DNA of 64,000 bases from Bradyrhizobium sp. LLZ17 (GCF_041200145.1 NZ_CP165734.1:7359001-7423000); one strand, 5' to 3'. Shown: positions 45,940 through 55,281, numbered from the stretch's first letter. Notes: generated from the sequence alone by a model not told the origin. Numbers and translations are program-made.

Positions 45940-47672
45940 TGTCCTCTCAGCGGAAGTCGCGCTGGATCCTCCTCTTTCCGCCCGCGACCTGGCTTGCGAA
46001 CTACCAGAGCGCCTGGCTGCGTTCGGACGCTATCGCCGGCATCACCCTGGCGGCTTACGCCATTCCGGTGTCGCTGGCCTATGCCACGCTGGCGGGCCTG
46101 CCGCCCCAAATCGGCATCTACGGCTACATGCTCGGCGGCATCGGCTATGCGCTGCTGGGGTCGTCGCGCCAGCTTGCAATAGGCCCGACTTCCGCGATCT
46201 CACTGATGATTGCGGCCACCGTCGGAGCGCTGGCCGGCGGAGACGCGGCGAAATACGCCGAGATCGCGAGCCTGGCCGCATGCGCGGTGGCGCTGCTTTG
46301 TCTGATCGCATGGTTGTTCAAGCTCAGCGTTCTCGTCCGTCTGGTCAGCGACAGTATTCTGGTCGGCTTCAAGGCTGGCGCGGGCCTCACCATCATGATG
46401 AGCCAGTTGCCGAGCCTGCTCGGCGTCGCCGGGGGTGGTCACAATTTCTTCGATCGCGCCATCAAGCTCGCCGGCCAGCTCGGCGGCATCAATTGGCTGG
46501 TTCTGGCGATCGGAGCCATCGCGCTCCTCTTCCTGCTGCTGGGAGAGCGGCGGCTGCCGGGAAAGCCGGTCGGGCTCACGATCATGGCGCTGTCGATTAT
46601 CGTGGCGGCAGTGCTTGGCTTTCCGTCACTAGGCGTGCCGGTCACCGGCAAAATTCCCGAGGGATTGCCGGCGATTGGATTACCTAGCTTTGGTCTGTTG
46701 GAGCCGGACGAACTCTTCCCCTTGGCAGCGGGATGTGTGCTGCTGGCCTACATAGAAGGTGTCTCTGCCGCCCGCAGCTTTGCTGCCAAGCATGGCTATG
46801 CCCTCGATGTCCGGCAGGAGTTTTTGGGGCTCGGCGCGGCAAACCTGGTCACCGCATTCGGCCACGGCTATCCCGTGGCCGGCGGACTGTCGCAATCTGC
46901 GGTCAACGACAATGCGGGGGCGCGCACGCCACTGGCTCTGGTGATCTGTTCGACGACACTGGCGCTGTGCCTGCTCTTCTTCACGGGCGCCCTGACAGAT
47001 CTGCCCAAGGCGGTGCTTGCGGCGATCGTCTTTGCTGCCGTCTACAGGCTGGTGGACATCCGCGAGCTGATGCGGATGTGGCAAGTCAGCCGCATTGACT
47101 TTTACGCCGCGGCGATTGCGCTGGTATCGGTGTTGCTCCTGGGAATCTTGCAAGGCGTCCTGCTGGCGGCGATTGCCTCGATTGTCCTGCTGCTGGCGCG
47201 GGCCTCTCGTCCGAATGTCGCTTTCCTGGGCCGGCTCCCGGGTACCGGCCGTTACTCCGATGATGCGAGGCACGAAGGCGTCGAGCCATTGGTCGGTATC
47301 ATCGCGTTTCGACCGGAAGCCTCGCTGCTCTACATCAATGCCGAGACGATCCTTGACGCAGTTTTGGACACGTTGCGGAGGTCAGTCGATATCAGGCTTG
47401 TGGTCTGCGATCTCTCCGCATCGCCCTACATCGATTTGGCTGGGGCGCGCATGTTGCACGACCTTCACGACCAACTCGCCTCGGCGCACGTCGGCTTCTG
47501 CATCGTCGGCGCGCATGCACAATTGCGCGACCTGCTGCGGGCTGAAGGATTGGCGGAAAAGACCGATAGCGCGGCCTGGCTTCGCTCGGTCGACAGCGTG
47601 CTCGGCGAACGCAAGCAATCGCCTGATCACGGACCCGAGGATCCGGCTGGCGGGTTGACCGACCGGCTCTGA
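45936..47672 (+). CDS. SulP family anion transporter with STAS domain
   Basis: 578 residues from ATG 45936. Family motifs ITLAAYAIPVSLAYATLAGLPPQIG, LLGSSRQLAIGPTSAIS and GYPVAGGLSQSAVNDNAGA are present; about 11-12 helices; C-terminal STAS domain (about 460-560) with VVCDLSASPYIDLAGARML. Imports sulfate or another anion, or bicarbonate. Pairing with YoaK under a FixK box suggests expression at low oxygen. Confidence 0.9.
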   Translation: MMSSQRKSRWILLFPPATWLANYQSAWLRSDAIAGITLAAYAIPVSLAYATLAGLPPQIGIYGYMLGGIGYALLGSSRQLAIGPTSAISLMIAATVGALAGGDAAKYAEIASLAACAVALLCLIAWLFKLSVLVRLVSDSILVGFKAGAGLTIMMSQLPSLLGVAGGGHNFFDRAIKLAGQLGGINWLVLAIGAIALLFLLLGERRLPGKPVGLTIMALSIIVAAVLGFPSLGVPVTGKIPEGLPAIGLPSFGLLEPDELFPLAAGCVLLAYIEGVSAARSFAAKHGYALDVRQEFLGLGAANLVTAFGHGYPVAGGLSQSAVNDNAGARTPLALVICSTTLALCLLFFTGALTDLPKAVLAAIVFAAVYRLVDIRELMRMWQVSRIDFYAAAIALVSVLLLGILQGVLLAAIASIVLLLARASRPNVAFLGRLPGTGRYSDDARHEGVEPLVGIIAFRPEASLLYINAETILDAVLDTLRRSVDIRLVVCDLSASPYIDLAGARMLHDLHDQLASAHVGFCIVGAHAQLRDLLRAEGLAEKTDSAAWLRSVDSVLGERKQSPDHGPEDPAGGLTDRL

Positions 47673-47765
47673 TCCGATCTCCGCCGTCTGCAATCGGCCG
47701 CGCGCAACCACCTCGGATGATATTGCATGGCGAGGTGTTTCGGGCCTCGTCAAGATGCGCGTCCG

Positions 47766-47779
47766 TTGACTTGGATCAA
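47766..47779 (+). promoter_or_regulatory. FixK/FNR box
   Basis: TTGACTTGGATCAA, one mismatch to the consensus, 61 bp upstream of the decarboxylase start. Confidence 0.65.
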
Positions 47780-47840
47780 TAAACCGAGGTGCGCGGGCAT
47801 CACGATCCGGCTGCGACTTCGTAAAGATCCGGAGAGAGAC

Positions 47841-50594
47841 ATGTCCAAGGATGCCAAGGCTGCAGAGAAGCGCATCGATCAGTTCATTTCAGGGCCGGGC
47901 GGACGGGCGGACGACTGGCGCGATCTGGTCGAAGCAGCCAAGGTGTGGGCCCGCGGCGGCGACCGCGCAAAGTACGATGCGGCCCTGACCGATCTCTCCG
48001 TGTCAGAGGAATTTCACGGCTATCCCGGGCTGCAACTGATGGCGGCTTTGCGGGACGCGGCCTCGGCCGGAGATGCGGCGGGTTCACTTGGACTTGCGAC
48101 ACGGATCACGCAGGCCCTGGTGACGAGATCCTTTCGCCAGCATGCCGGCGATTGGAATGCCGAGGATGACGGCAATGGTGATGCCCCAGAGCTCGTGCCT
48201 TCGATTTTCGGATCGCATCAGGGCCATCGGCCCTATTTCGAAACCCTGATCGTCACCGGCGTCGCCGCCAACCATTGGCCGGCGCTCGCCGCCGAATGGC
48301 GCAAGCTGCGACGTCCGGTGGATTCCTTTGTCTATGAGCCTGTGATCGTCGGCAGCCTCGAAGACGCCTTCTGCGCGACGATGCTCAACCCCAACATTGC
48401 GGCCGTCGTCATCAACGAAGGCTTCGGCCTGCGCTCGCGCCACGACGCGCCGATACTCCGCACCATGACCGCCTCCGCAGGCATCACTGAGGAGTCGGAC
48501 GCGTCCGCCCTGCGGCTCGCGCACATCATCAAACGGGTACGTCCCGAGCTTGACATCTACCTCATGTCAGATCGTGACGTCGAGCAAATGGCGGGAAACC
48601 CCGAGGCCAATGTGGCTCGGCGGATCTTCTACTCCATCGAAGAACTCCTCGAGCTCCATCTCTCGATCCTCGAAGGCATCCAGGACCGCTTCGACACGCC
48701 GTTCTTCGACAATCTCAAGAAATACGCGCAACGCCCGATCGGAACGTTCCATGCGCTGCCGATCGCTCGCGGCAAATCTGTCTTCAGGTCGGACTGGATC
48801 CGCGACATGGGCGAATTCTACGGCTTGAACCTGTTCCTGGCCGAAAGCAGCGCAACCACCGGCGGGCTCGACAGCCTGCTGGAGCCGACCGGCACCATCA
48901 AGAGAGCGCAGGACAAGGCGGCGCGCGCGCTCGGCGCGGATCGCGTGTTCTTCGTGACCAACGGCACGTCGACCTCGAACAAGATGGCAGTGCAGGCCCT
49001 GCTCGGTCCGGGCGACATCGCGATCGTCGACCGCAACTGCCACAAGTCGCACCACTACGGCATGGTGCTGGCGGGCGCCCAGCCGATCTATGTCGAAGCA
49101 TTTCCGATGACGGAATATTCGATGTATGGCGCGGTGCCGCTGAAGACCATCAAGCAGGCGCTGTTGAATGCCAGGGCCGATGGCCGGCTGGACCGCGTCA
49201 AGATGCTTGACCTGACCAACTGCACCTTCGACGGCCACATCTACAACACCCGGCGCGTGATGGAGGAATGCCTCGCGATCAAGCCCGACTTGATCTTCCT
49301 GTGGGACGAAGCGTGGTTCGGCTTTGCACGTTTCTCCCCGTTCCTGCGGCGGCGGACCGCGATGGGCGCCGCCAACGAGATCGAGGCCTGGATGCACGAC
49401 CCGAAATCGGTCGCGGCTTACGAGAAGCAGCAGGCCGACCTTGGCAAGGCCCCCTCGGACGAGGTGCTGCTCAAGACCCGGCTGATCCCGGATCCGCGCC
49501 AGATCCGCTTGCGCGTTTACCAGACCAACTCAACCCACAAGTCGATGTCTGCGATCCGGCAGGGCTCGATGCTATCGGTCAAGGACGTCGAATTCCACAC
49601 CGTCGAGCAGCAGTTCAAGGAAGCGGTGTTCACGCACGCATCGACCAGCCCCAACCAGCAGCTTATCGCGAGTCTCGATGTCTCGCGGCGCCAGATGGAG
49701 CTTGAGGGCTACGGTCTCGTGGCCAATGCGATCGAGATCGCTTTCGCCATCCGCCAGGCGGTCAACAAGAATCCGCTGATCTCAAAATACTTCCGGATAC
49801 TCGGCGCGGACGCCATGGTGCCGGCGCAATACCGCCAAAGCGGCTTCACCGACTATCTGGCAGCCGGCATGAACTGGGCGAACGTCCTGAAGAGCCTGGA
49901 CGACGACGAGTTCTGCCTTGACCCGACCCGCATGACCCTGGTGTGCGGTACCGCCGGATACGACGGCACGCAGTTCAAGGGCATCCTGGCCAACGACTAC
50001 AATATCCAAATCAACAAGACCTCGCGCAATTCGGTGTTGTTCCAGTCCAATATCAACAACACCCGCAGCGACGTGGCGCATCTGGTGAGGGTGCTGGCGG
50101 AGATCGCGGGCGAGGTCGACCGCGGACTTGTTCAAGGCGGCGCCAATGCAAAGAAGACGTTCGAAGCGCGCGTCAAGAGCCTGATGACCGACGTGCCCGA
50201 CCTACCGAACTTCTCCTATTTCCACCAGAGTTTCCGCGGCGATGCCGGCACCAAAACCAATGAGGGCGATATTCGCAGCGGCTTCTACTCGGCCTATGAC
50301 GCGGCGGGATGCGAATATATCCGGCTCGCCGACCCCGAAATTGACCGTCGTCTGAAGGCCGGTCCCGACCTCGTCTCCGCCAGTTTCGTGATCCCGTATC
50401 CGCCGGGCTTCCCGATCATGGTGCCGGGCCAGGTCATCACCCAGGAAACCATCGACTTCATGCGCAAGCTCGATGTGAAGGAAATCCATGGCTACGACGC
50501 CAAGGAAGGGCTGAAGCTCGTACGTGCGGAAGCCCTGGCGAAGATCGGCCGGCCCAAGCCCGGCGTCACGCCGAAGCTGAAAGCCGCATCGTAA
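47841..50594 (+). CDS. Orn/Lys/Arg decarboxylase (PLP-dependent, long form)
   Basis: 917 residues from ATG 47841 (GGAGAGAGAC upstream). The PLP Lys is in QTNSTHKSMSAIRQGSML; upstream VFFVTNGTSTSNKMAVQALL and DRNCHKSHHYGMVLAGAQP are the fold type I cofactor pocket; FLWDEAWFGFARFSP holds the PLP-pairing Asp. An N-terminal wing of about 350 residues makes it longer than the CadA/AdiC-type enzymes (about 715-755). It removes CO2 from a basic (or acidic) amino acid and consumes a proton. The direct partner is the AspT-type antiporter 15 bp downstream. Confidence 0.9.
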   Translation: MSKDAKAAEKRIDQFISGPGGRADDWRDLVEAAKVWARGGDRAKYDAALTDLSVSEEFHGYPGLQLMAALRDAASAGDAAGSLGLATRITQALVTRSFRQHAGDWNAEDDGNGDAPELVPSIFGSHQGHRPYFETLIVTGVAANHWPALAAEWRKLRRPVDSFVYEPVIVGSLEDAFCATMLNPNIAAVVINEGFGLRSRHDAPILRTMTASAGITEESDASALRLAHIIKRVRPELDIYLMSDRDVEQMAGNPEANVARRIFYSIEELLELHLSILEGIQDRFDTPFFDNLKKYAQRPIGTFHALPIARGKSVFRSDWIRDMGEFYGLNLFLAESSATTGGLDSLLEPTGTIKRAQDKAARALGADRVFFVTNGTSTSNKMAVQALLGPGDIAIVDRNCHKSHHYGMVLAGAQPIYVEAFPMTEYSMYGAVPLKTIKQALLNARADGRLDRVKMLDLTNCTFDGHIYNTRRVMEECLAIKPDLIFLWDEAWFGFARFSPFLRRRTAMGAANEIEAWMHDPKSVAAYEKQQADLGKAPSDEVLLKTRLIPDPRQIRLRVYQTNSTHKSMSAIRQGSMLSVKDVEFHTVEQQFKEAVFTHASTSPNQQLIASLDVSRRQMELEGYGLVANAIEIAFAIRQAVNKNPLISKYFRILGADAMVPAQYRQSGFTDYLAAGMNWANVLKSLDDDEFCLDPTRMTLVCGTAGYDGTQFKGILANDYNIQINKTSRNSVLFQSNINNTRSDVAHLVRVLAEIAGEVDRGLVQGGANAKKTFEARVKSLMTDVPDLPNFSYFHQSFRGDAGTKTNEGDIRSGFYSAYDAAGCEYIRLADPEIDRRLKAGPDLVSASFVIPYPPGFPIMVPGQVITQETIDFMRKLDVKEIHGYDAKEGLKLVRAEALAKIGRPKPGVTPKLKAAS

Positions 50595-50609
50595 TAAAAG
50601 GGGACGGAC

Positions 50610-52310
50610 ATGCAGAGCTTTTTCACGTTCTTGCAGCAGAACCCGTTTCTGTTGCTGTTCTTCGTCGTCGGGCTCGCCGTCTGGATCGGCCGGGCCAGCA
50701 TCAAAGGTTACGGGCTCGGCATGGTTGCCGGCGCCATCGTGGTAGGCGCGGCCCTTTCGGTCTGGGCGTCGACCTACGGCGTCAAGCTTGAGCTCAACAC
50801 CTTTGCCAAGAGCCTCTTCTACTATCTGTTCATGTATGGCGTCGGCCTGCGTGTGGGTCCGTCCTTCATCAACAGCCTGAAAGGCGACGGCCTCAAGTTC
50901 TGCATTCTGGCGCTCGTGTCGAGCGTGCTCGGTTTGGCCCTCGTCGTCATCTGCGCAAAGCTCTTTGCACTCCCGATCGGCGCTGCCGGTGGCATGCTGG
51001 CGGGATCGCAGACCATGTCGGCCGCGATCGGTTCGGCCGAGCAGGCCATCACGTCGGGTGTCGTGAAGCTTCCTGAAGGCATGAAGGCAGAGGACGCGTC
51101 GGGCATGATCGCACTGTCCTACGGCATTACATATATCTGGGGCACCGTCGGCATCATCCTGATCTGCAAATACTTGCCGCGCTGGTGGGGCGTCGATGCC
51201 AAGGCTGCAGCCAAGCAGTACGAGCAGGAGTTTGGCGTCAAGGATCTCGAGGGTGGCGGTCTGACCGGCTATCGGCAGTTCGGCTTGCGCGCCTACCGGC
51301 TCGAAAATCTCGCCCAAATCGGCATGAGCATTGCCAAATTCCGCACGATGAATCCCGAATACCGCATCGTCAACGTGGTGCGGAGCGGAGAACCGCAAGG
51401 TGCGGATCCCGAACTCGTCCTCCAAAAGGGCGACGTCGTCGCGCTGGGCGGCTCAACCGAGCATCTCACCGACAAGATGGGCCTGATCGGGCCGGAAGTC
51501 GCCGACGCCAAGGCGCTCGGCATTCCCATGGACCAGGCTGACATTCTCGTCACCAACAAGGCGATGGCGGGACGCACCTTTGAGTCCTTCCGCGACACGG
51601 CCATCGCCGGCCAGTTGCAGGTCACGAAGGTAGAACGCGGCGGCGTCCAGATTCCCGCCGGTCTCAAGACCGAGTTGCAGCGGATGGACATCGTCTCGGT
51701 GGTCGGCATCAAGTCGGCTGTCAACGAACTCGGCGACATGTGGGGACGCATTGCGCGGACCAACACCTCGACCGATCTATTGACGCTCGCCTCGGGCATG
51801 ATCATCGGCTTCCTGATCGGGATGATCGAATTCCCCGCCTTCGGCGCCAAGATCGGGCTCGGAAACGCCGGCGGGCTGTTGCTGTCGGGCGTGATCGTCT
51901 CGTCCCTGGTTTCCCGGCTGCGCTTCTTTGGCAACACGCCGAACGCCGCGCGCAACGTGCTTGAGGATCTCGGTCTGGTGGTCTTCGTCGCCATCGTCGG
52001 CATCAATGCCGGGGCTGGGTTGTTGGCGCAGCTCACGGGTGCGGTCGCGCTGAAGATCTTTGTCGCGGGCTTCATCGCCTGCACGATCCCACCGTTCATC
52101 GTCTGGGCGATCGGCTTCCATGTCTTCAAGATCAACCCGGCCGTGTTGATGGGCGGCGTTGCCGGTGCGCGGTCGCACTCGGGTCCGTGCCGCGAGGCCG
52201 CGGTGGAAATCCAGAGCTCCGTGCCCTGGATCGGGTTCCCCGTTGGTTACGCGGTGTCCGGCATTCTGCTCACCGTGTTCGGCTACTTCGCAATGATCCT
52301 GGCTCAATAG
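50610..52310 (+). CDS. aspT: aspartate-alanine-type antiporter (AspT)
   Basis: 566 residues, ATG 50610 after AAAAGGGGACGG. Two membrane halves with GSQTMSAAIGSAEQA and GVAGARSHSGPCREAA as conserved loop motifs; a central RCK-like pair (YRIVNVVRSGEPQGADPELVLQKGDVVALGG and QLQVTKVERGGVQIPAG). AspT exchanges aspartate for alanine in lactic acid bacteria and builds proton motive force. Here it lies with an Orn/Lys/Arg-type decarboxylase rather than an aspartate decarboxylase, so the exchanged pair needs testing. Confidence 0.9.
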   Translation: MQSFFTFLQQNPFLLLFFVVGLAVWIGRASIKGYGLGMVAGAIVVGAALSVWASTYGVKLELNTFAKSLFYYLFMYGVGLRVGPSFINSLKGDGLKFCILALVSSVLGLALVVICAKLFALPIGAAGGMLAGSQTMSAAIGSAEQAITSGVVKLPEGMKAEDASGMIALSYGITYIWGTVGIILICKYLPRWWGVDAKAAAKQYEQEFGVKDLEGGGLTGYRQFGLRAYRLENLAQIGMSIAKFRTMNPEYRIVNVVRSGEPQGADPELVLQKGDVVALGGSTEHLTDKMGLIGPEVADAKALGIPMDQADILVTNKAMAGRTFESFRDTAIAGQLQVTKVERGGVQIPAGLKTELQRMDIVSVVGIKSAVNELGDMWGRIARTNTSTDLLTLASGMIIGFLIGMIEFPAFGAKIGLGNAGGLLLSGVIVSSLVSRLRFFGNTPNAARNVLEDLGLVVFVAIVGINAGAGLLAQLTGAVALKIFVAGFIACTIPPFIVWAIGFHVFKINPAVLMGGVAGARSHSGPCREAAVEIQSSVPWIGFPVGYAVSGILLTVFGYFAMILAQ

Positions 52311-52341
52311 CTCAGCATCACAACCAGAGGAAACGAGTCTC

Positions 52342-52776
52342 ATGAGAAAAGTCGCCATCTGTGCCGCCCTGGTCGCCGCGCTGACAGGACTGGCCGGCTT
52401 CAGCACGCCGTCGCGGGCAGAGACCGGCCAGGTTGCCGTCGTCTTCACCAAGGGCGGATTCGTCATTGGCGTTGGTGGCGGAGAAGGCGTTCTGCTGCTC
52501 CGAGGCCACAAATATCCCTTCACCGTCTCGGGCATGAGCGTCGGCTTCACGATCGGAGCCTCGACCACCAAGTTCGTCGGTCGTGCCCTCAATTTGAGGG
52601 GGCCGGAGTCCCTTGAAGGCTCCTATGCGGTGGGTGGCGCAGGCGGGGCCATTGCGGCGGGGGCCGGAGCAGTTCAGCTGCAGAATGCCAACGGTGTGAT
52701 CCTCCAGCTCAGCGGGCCTAAGGTCGGAGCGGAGTTGTCAGCGGCCGTGGGCGGCGTGACGATACGTTTGAAGTAA
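52342..52776 (+). CDS. secreted DUF1134-like protein, paralogue 1
   Basis: 144 residues from ATG 52342. Signal peptide LVAALTGLAGFSTPSRA; then VAVVFTKGGFVIGVGGGEGVLLLRG and an all-beta repetitive Gly/Val pattern (SYAVGGAGGAIAAGAGAVQLQNANG) ending GGVTIRLK. Resembles the small exported EipA/DUF1134-type proteins. A paralogue is at 60526-60993. It is probably cotranscribed with the antiporter. Confidence 0.7.
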   Translation: MRKVAICAALVAALTGLAGFSTPSRAETGQVAVVFTKGGFVIGVGGGEGVLLLRGHKYPFTVSGMSVGFTIGASTTKFVGRALNLRGPESLEGSYAVGGAGGAIAAGAGAVQLQNANGVILQLSGPKVGAELSAAVGGVTIRLK

Positions 52777-52787
52777 GGGGCAGGCGA

Positions 52788-52807
52788 GCGACCGCTTCGG
52801 CGGTCGC
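52788..52807 (+). terminator. UUCG-loop hairpin
   Basis: A perfect 8-bp stem GCGACCGC / GCGGTCGC with a TTCG loop, 11 bp after the stop. No T tract, but a very stable structure. Confidence 0.65.
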
Positions 52808-52898
52808 AACGCTCCAGCGCCAGGTTCGGGTGCCAGCCGCGTTTCGCGAGGCATCGTCGAAAGCGGATCATTGCACCCATATCGAGGGAGGACATGCC

Positions 52899-53345
52899 AT
52901 GCTTCGTTATCTTCTAGCTCTTGTTGCGGCCTTCCTTCTTCTCACCACTACGCTCGTTCCCGATGATGCCTATGCCCGCCGCGGCGGCGGCGGTGGCGGC
53001 TATCGCGGAGGTGGAGGGGGCATGCGTGCCGGAGGTTTTCACGGCGGCGCCGTTCACGCCGGGCGGATCCATGGTGGAGGCGGACGCCATTACGCAGGGG
53101 GGCCGCGGCCGAGCCATCCGATCGCCGGTCGTCCTGGGCGTCCAGGTTATCCCGTTGCGGGCCGTCCCGGCCGTCCGGTCGCCGGCTATCCCGGAGGGCG
53201 GTATGGCTACCGCGGCGCGGCTTACGGTGCTGCTGCCGTCGGTGCGGCCGCCGCGGGAGCCTATGGGTACTACAACAACTCCAACAATGGTTGTTATCAG
53301 GACACGTACGGCAATTGGGTCTGCCCCAATCAGTATCCGTATTGA
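52899..53345 (+). CDS. secreted Gly/Arg/Pro-rich protein
   Basis: 148 residues, ATG 52899 (GAGGGAGGACATGCC upstream). Signal peptide LLALVAAFLLLTTTLVPDDAYA; mature part is Gly-rich (RRGGGGGGYRGGGGG) with HxGG segments and PGRPGYPVAGRPGRPVAGYP repeats, ending in a Cys pair (NNGCYQDTYGNWVCPNQYPY). Envelope or extracellular, probably disordered; a similar C-terminus is common in Bradyrhizobium small exported proteins. Confidence 0.65.
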   Translation: MLRYLLALVAAFLLLTTTLVPDDAYARRGGGGGGYRGGGGGMRAGGFHGGAVHAGRIHGGGGRHYAGGPRPSHPIAGRPGRPGYPVAGRPGRPVAGYPGGRYGYRGAAYGAAAVGAAAAGAYGYYNNSNNGCYQDTYGNWVCPNQYPY

Positions 53346-53353
53346 GGGAATGC

Positions 53354-53386
53354 GCTGCTGGCGGACCTAGGAAGTCCGTCAGCAGC
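53354..53386. terminator. bidirectional hairpin between convergent genes
   Basis: A 13-bp stem (one G-U) GCTGCTGGCGGAC / GTCCGTCAGCAGC with a 7-nt loop, in the 62-bp gap between the Gly-rich gene and the convergent PPK2 gene. Confidence 0.7.
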
Positions 53387-53407
53387 GTCGGTCTGACGAT
53401 CAACTCG

Positions 53408-54199
53408 TCAATATCGTTCGGCGACGAAGTTCATCCCACGCAAGCTGGCCTGGTCGTTGTAGCGTCCCTTATCGGAACGCTTCGGCAGTTTGACCTTGTC
53501 CTTCCGGATCTGCTTGTGGGGGATGGCCCTTAACAGATGCGCGATACAGTTCAGCCGCGCCCGCCGCTTGTCGTCGGAGCGGATGATGTACCAAGGCGCA
53601 TCTTTCGTGCTCGTCTTCTTGAGCATCAGGTCGCGCGCCCGCGAATAATCATACCATCGCTTGAAGGATTCGAGGTCCATCGGGCTGAGCTTCCATTGCC
53701 GCACCGGATCGTCGATGCGGGCGTTGAAGCGGCGCTCCTGCTCGTCCATCCCGACCTCGAGCCAGATCTTGATCAGGATGATGCCGCCGTCGATGGCGTA
53801 CTTTTCCATCTGCGGACAGAGCGCGAGAAAACGATCGTGCTCGGCGGGCGAGCAGAAGCCCATGACATATTCCACGCCGGCGCGATTGTACCAGCTGCGG
53901 TCGAAGATCACGATCTCGCCGCCGGCCGGAAACTGCTTCATGTAGCGCTGGAAGAAAAGCTGCGTCTTTTCGCGATCCGATGGCGCGGGCAGCGCCACCA
54001 CCCGGAATACGCGCGGGCTGACCTTTTCGGTGATCGCCTTGATCGTGCCGCCCTTGCCGGCTGCGTCGCGGCCTTCGAACAGGACGATGACCCGAAGCTT
54101 GTTTTCCTTCACGTAGTCCTGGAGATGGCAAAGTTCGACCTGGAGCTTTTCGAGCTCCTTTTGGTAATCCTTGCGCTTCATCCGCTCCGCGGCTGCCAT
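53408..54199 (-). CDS. polyphosphate kinase 2 family (PPK2)
   Basis: 263 residues from ATG 54199. Walker A VLFEGRDAAGKGGTIK, DREKTQ, Walker B EIVIFDRSWYNRAGVE, and a lid with RRFNARIDDPVRQWKLSP are diagnostic. PPK2 uses polyphosphate to phosphorylate nucleoside mono- or diphosphates (class I by length). It replenishes ATP or GTP in starvation, in the cytoplasm. It lies 38 bp after a small hypothetical gene, under a FixK box. Confidence 0.9.
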   Translation of the reverse strand: MAAAERMKRKDYQKELEKLQVELCHLQDYVKENKLRVIVLFEGRDAAGKGGTIKAITEKVSPRVFRVVALPAPSDREKTQLFFQRYMKQFPAGGEIVIFDRSWYNRAGVEYVMGFCSPAEHDRFLALCPQMEKYAIDGGIILIKIWLEVGMDEQERRFNARIDDPVRQWKLSPMDLESFKRWYDYSRARDLMLKKTSTKDAPWYIIRSDDKRRARLNCIAHLLRAIPHKQIRKDKVKLPKRSDKGRYNDQASLRGMNFVAERY

Positions 54200-54237
54200 G
54201 CTTCCCCTTCCGCTGCTTCAACTCGGCCGAACGGTGA

Positions 54238-54690
54238 TCAGTCTCCCCAGGCGATGGTGACCCCTATGTCGCCGGGCACGCCGCCGGGGAAGTCGATGAC
54301 CTGATAACCGATGCGGTAGCCCCGCGGCTTGAGGTATTCGGTCCAGAGCTCGAAGATCTCCTTTGGGATTCCCGTCAGCGTCTTCTCCCAGCCAGCCTCC
54401 ATCTGGTTGATGGCGCGGCCCTTGTCCGTGCATACCGTATTCGGGAACCGGTAGACCTGCACTTCCGTCAGGCCATTGCGAACCGCACGCTGGATGATGG
54501 TCGAGGCGAGCTTGATCTTCTCGTCCTCCGACTTGCCGGACGGCTTGCTCAGCCGCTCGATCAGGGCGCGTTTCTCGGCTTCGGCCGCGGTGGCGAGGCG
54601 AACATATTCCTCGGCCTTTCTGGCCTCCTCGCCTGCGGCTTCCTTGCGGATTTGCGCGGCGTTGGGGATGAGATCATCGATGCCGGGCAT
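54238..54690 (-). CDS. hypothetical protein, 150 residues, PPK2 neighbour
   Basis: ATG 54690 to 54238. The N-terminal 60 residues form a coiled coil (RKEAAGEEARKAEEYVRLATAAEAEKR). The C-terminal 90 residues are a compact alpha/beta domain (QVYRFPNTVCTDKGRAINQ, EIFELWTEYLKPRGYRIGYQ, VTIAWGD). No family recognised. Operon position before PPK2 suggests a role with polyphosphate or stress; the FixK box at 54761 lies 70 bp upstream. Confidence 0.7.
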   Translation of the reverse strand: MPGIDDLIPNAAQIRKEAAGEEARKAEEYVRLATAAEAEKRALIERLSKPSGKSEDEKIKLASTIIQRAVRNGLTEVQVYRFPNTVCTDKGRAINQMEAGWEKTLTGIPKEIFELWTEYLKPRGYRIGYQVIDFPGGVPGDIGVTIAWGD

Positions 54691-54760
54691 GACTGACGAG
54701 CTCCTGGCTTGCTGTTGGGGCGGAGTCAGGGCTAGGCTAGGTTTCGCGCCGGCCGGACCT

Positions 54761-54774
54761 TTGATTCATATCAA
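54761..54774. promoter_or_regulatory. FixK/FNR box
   Basis: TTGATTCATATCAA, a perfect consensus, between the leftward PPK2 operon (70 bp) and the rightward membrane operon (75 bp). Confidence 0.7.
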
Positions 54775-54849
54775 GCAATTTCTCACCTGCGCGACGAGGG
54801 TAACTAACCGGTGCGCAAACCGCCCTGATCCCTTCTGTGGAGGCGACCA

Positions 54850-55281
54850 TTGAGCGATCAACTTCATCCGATGGCCCCGCATCACTTGCCCTTCTATCTC
54901 GCCCCAGGAAGCGGCGTCGACACGCTGATGGTGGTGATGGCTATCTTCCTGATCGGCACCGTGCTTTGGGTTGGTACGCTTTACTGGAAGCTGCACAGCC
55001 TGCCCGAGCGGATGGCCCACAAATCGCAGAAGCTGCAGTTCGAGTTCGTGGCGGTGCTGGGTATCATCTCGCTGTTCACGCACATGCACATTTTCTGGGT
55101 GGCAGGCCTCCTGCTCGCGATGATCGACCTGCCGGATTTTGGAACGCCGCTGCGCAGCATCGCCGGCTCGGTTGAAAGGATCGCTGACGCCGCGCCAAGC
55201 GAGGGTCGGGAGCCCGAACTATCTAGCTTGCCGCCGGTCGAGAAGCCGATCGCCAAGGAGAAGGAGCATAGCCATGTTTGA
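54850..55281 (+). CDS. small membrane protein in the HlyD operon
   Basis: 143 residues from TTG 54850 (GGAGGCGACCA upstream). Two helices (VDTLMVVMAIFLIGTVLWVGTLYW and FVAVLGIISLFTHMHIFWVAGLLLAMI); soluble C-terminal tail with EREPELSSL-type acidic segment and a basic end. It overlaps the HlyD start by 8 bp, so it is probably translated with it. Not recognised. Possibly a membrane component of the module. Confidence 0.75.
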   Translation: MSDQLHPMAPHHLPFYLAPGSGVDTLMVVMAIFLIGTVLWVGTLYWKLHSLPERMAHKSQKLQFEFVAVLGIISLFTHMHIFWVAGLLLAMIDLPDFGTPLRSIAGSVERIADAAPSEGREPELSSLPPVEKPIAKEKEHSHV

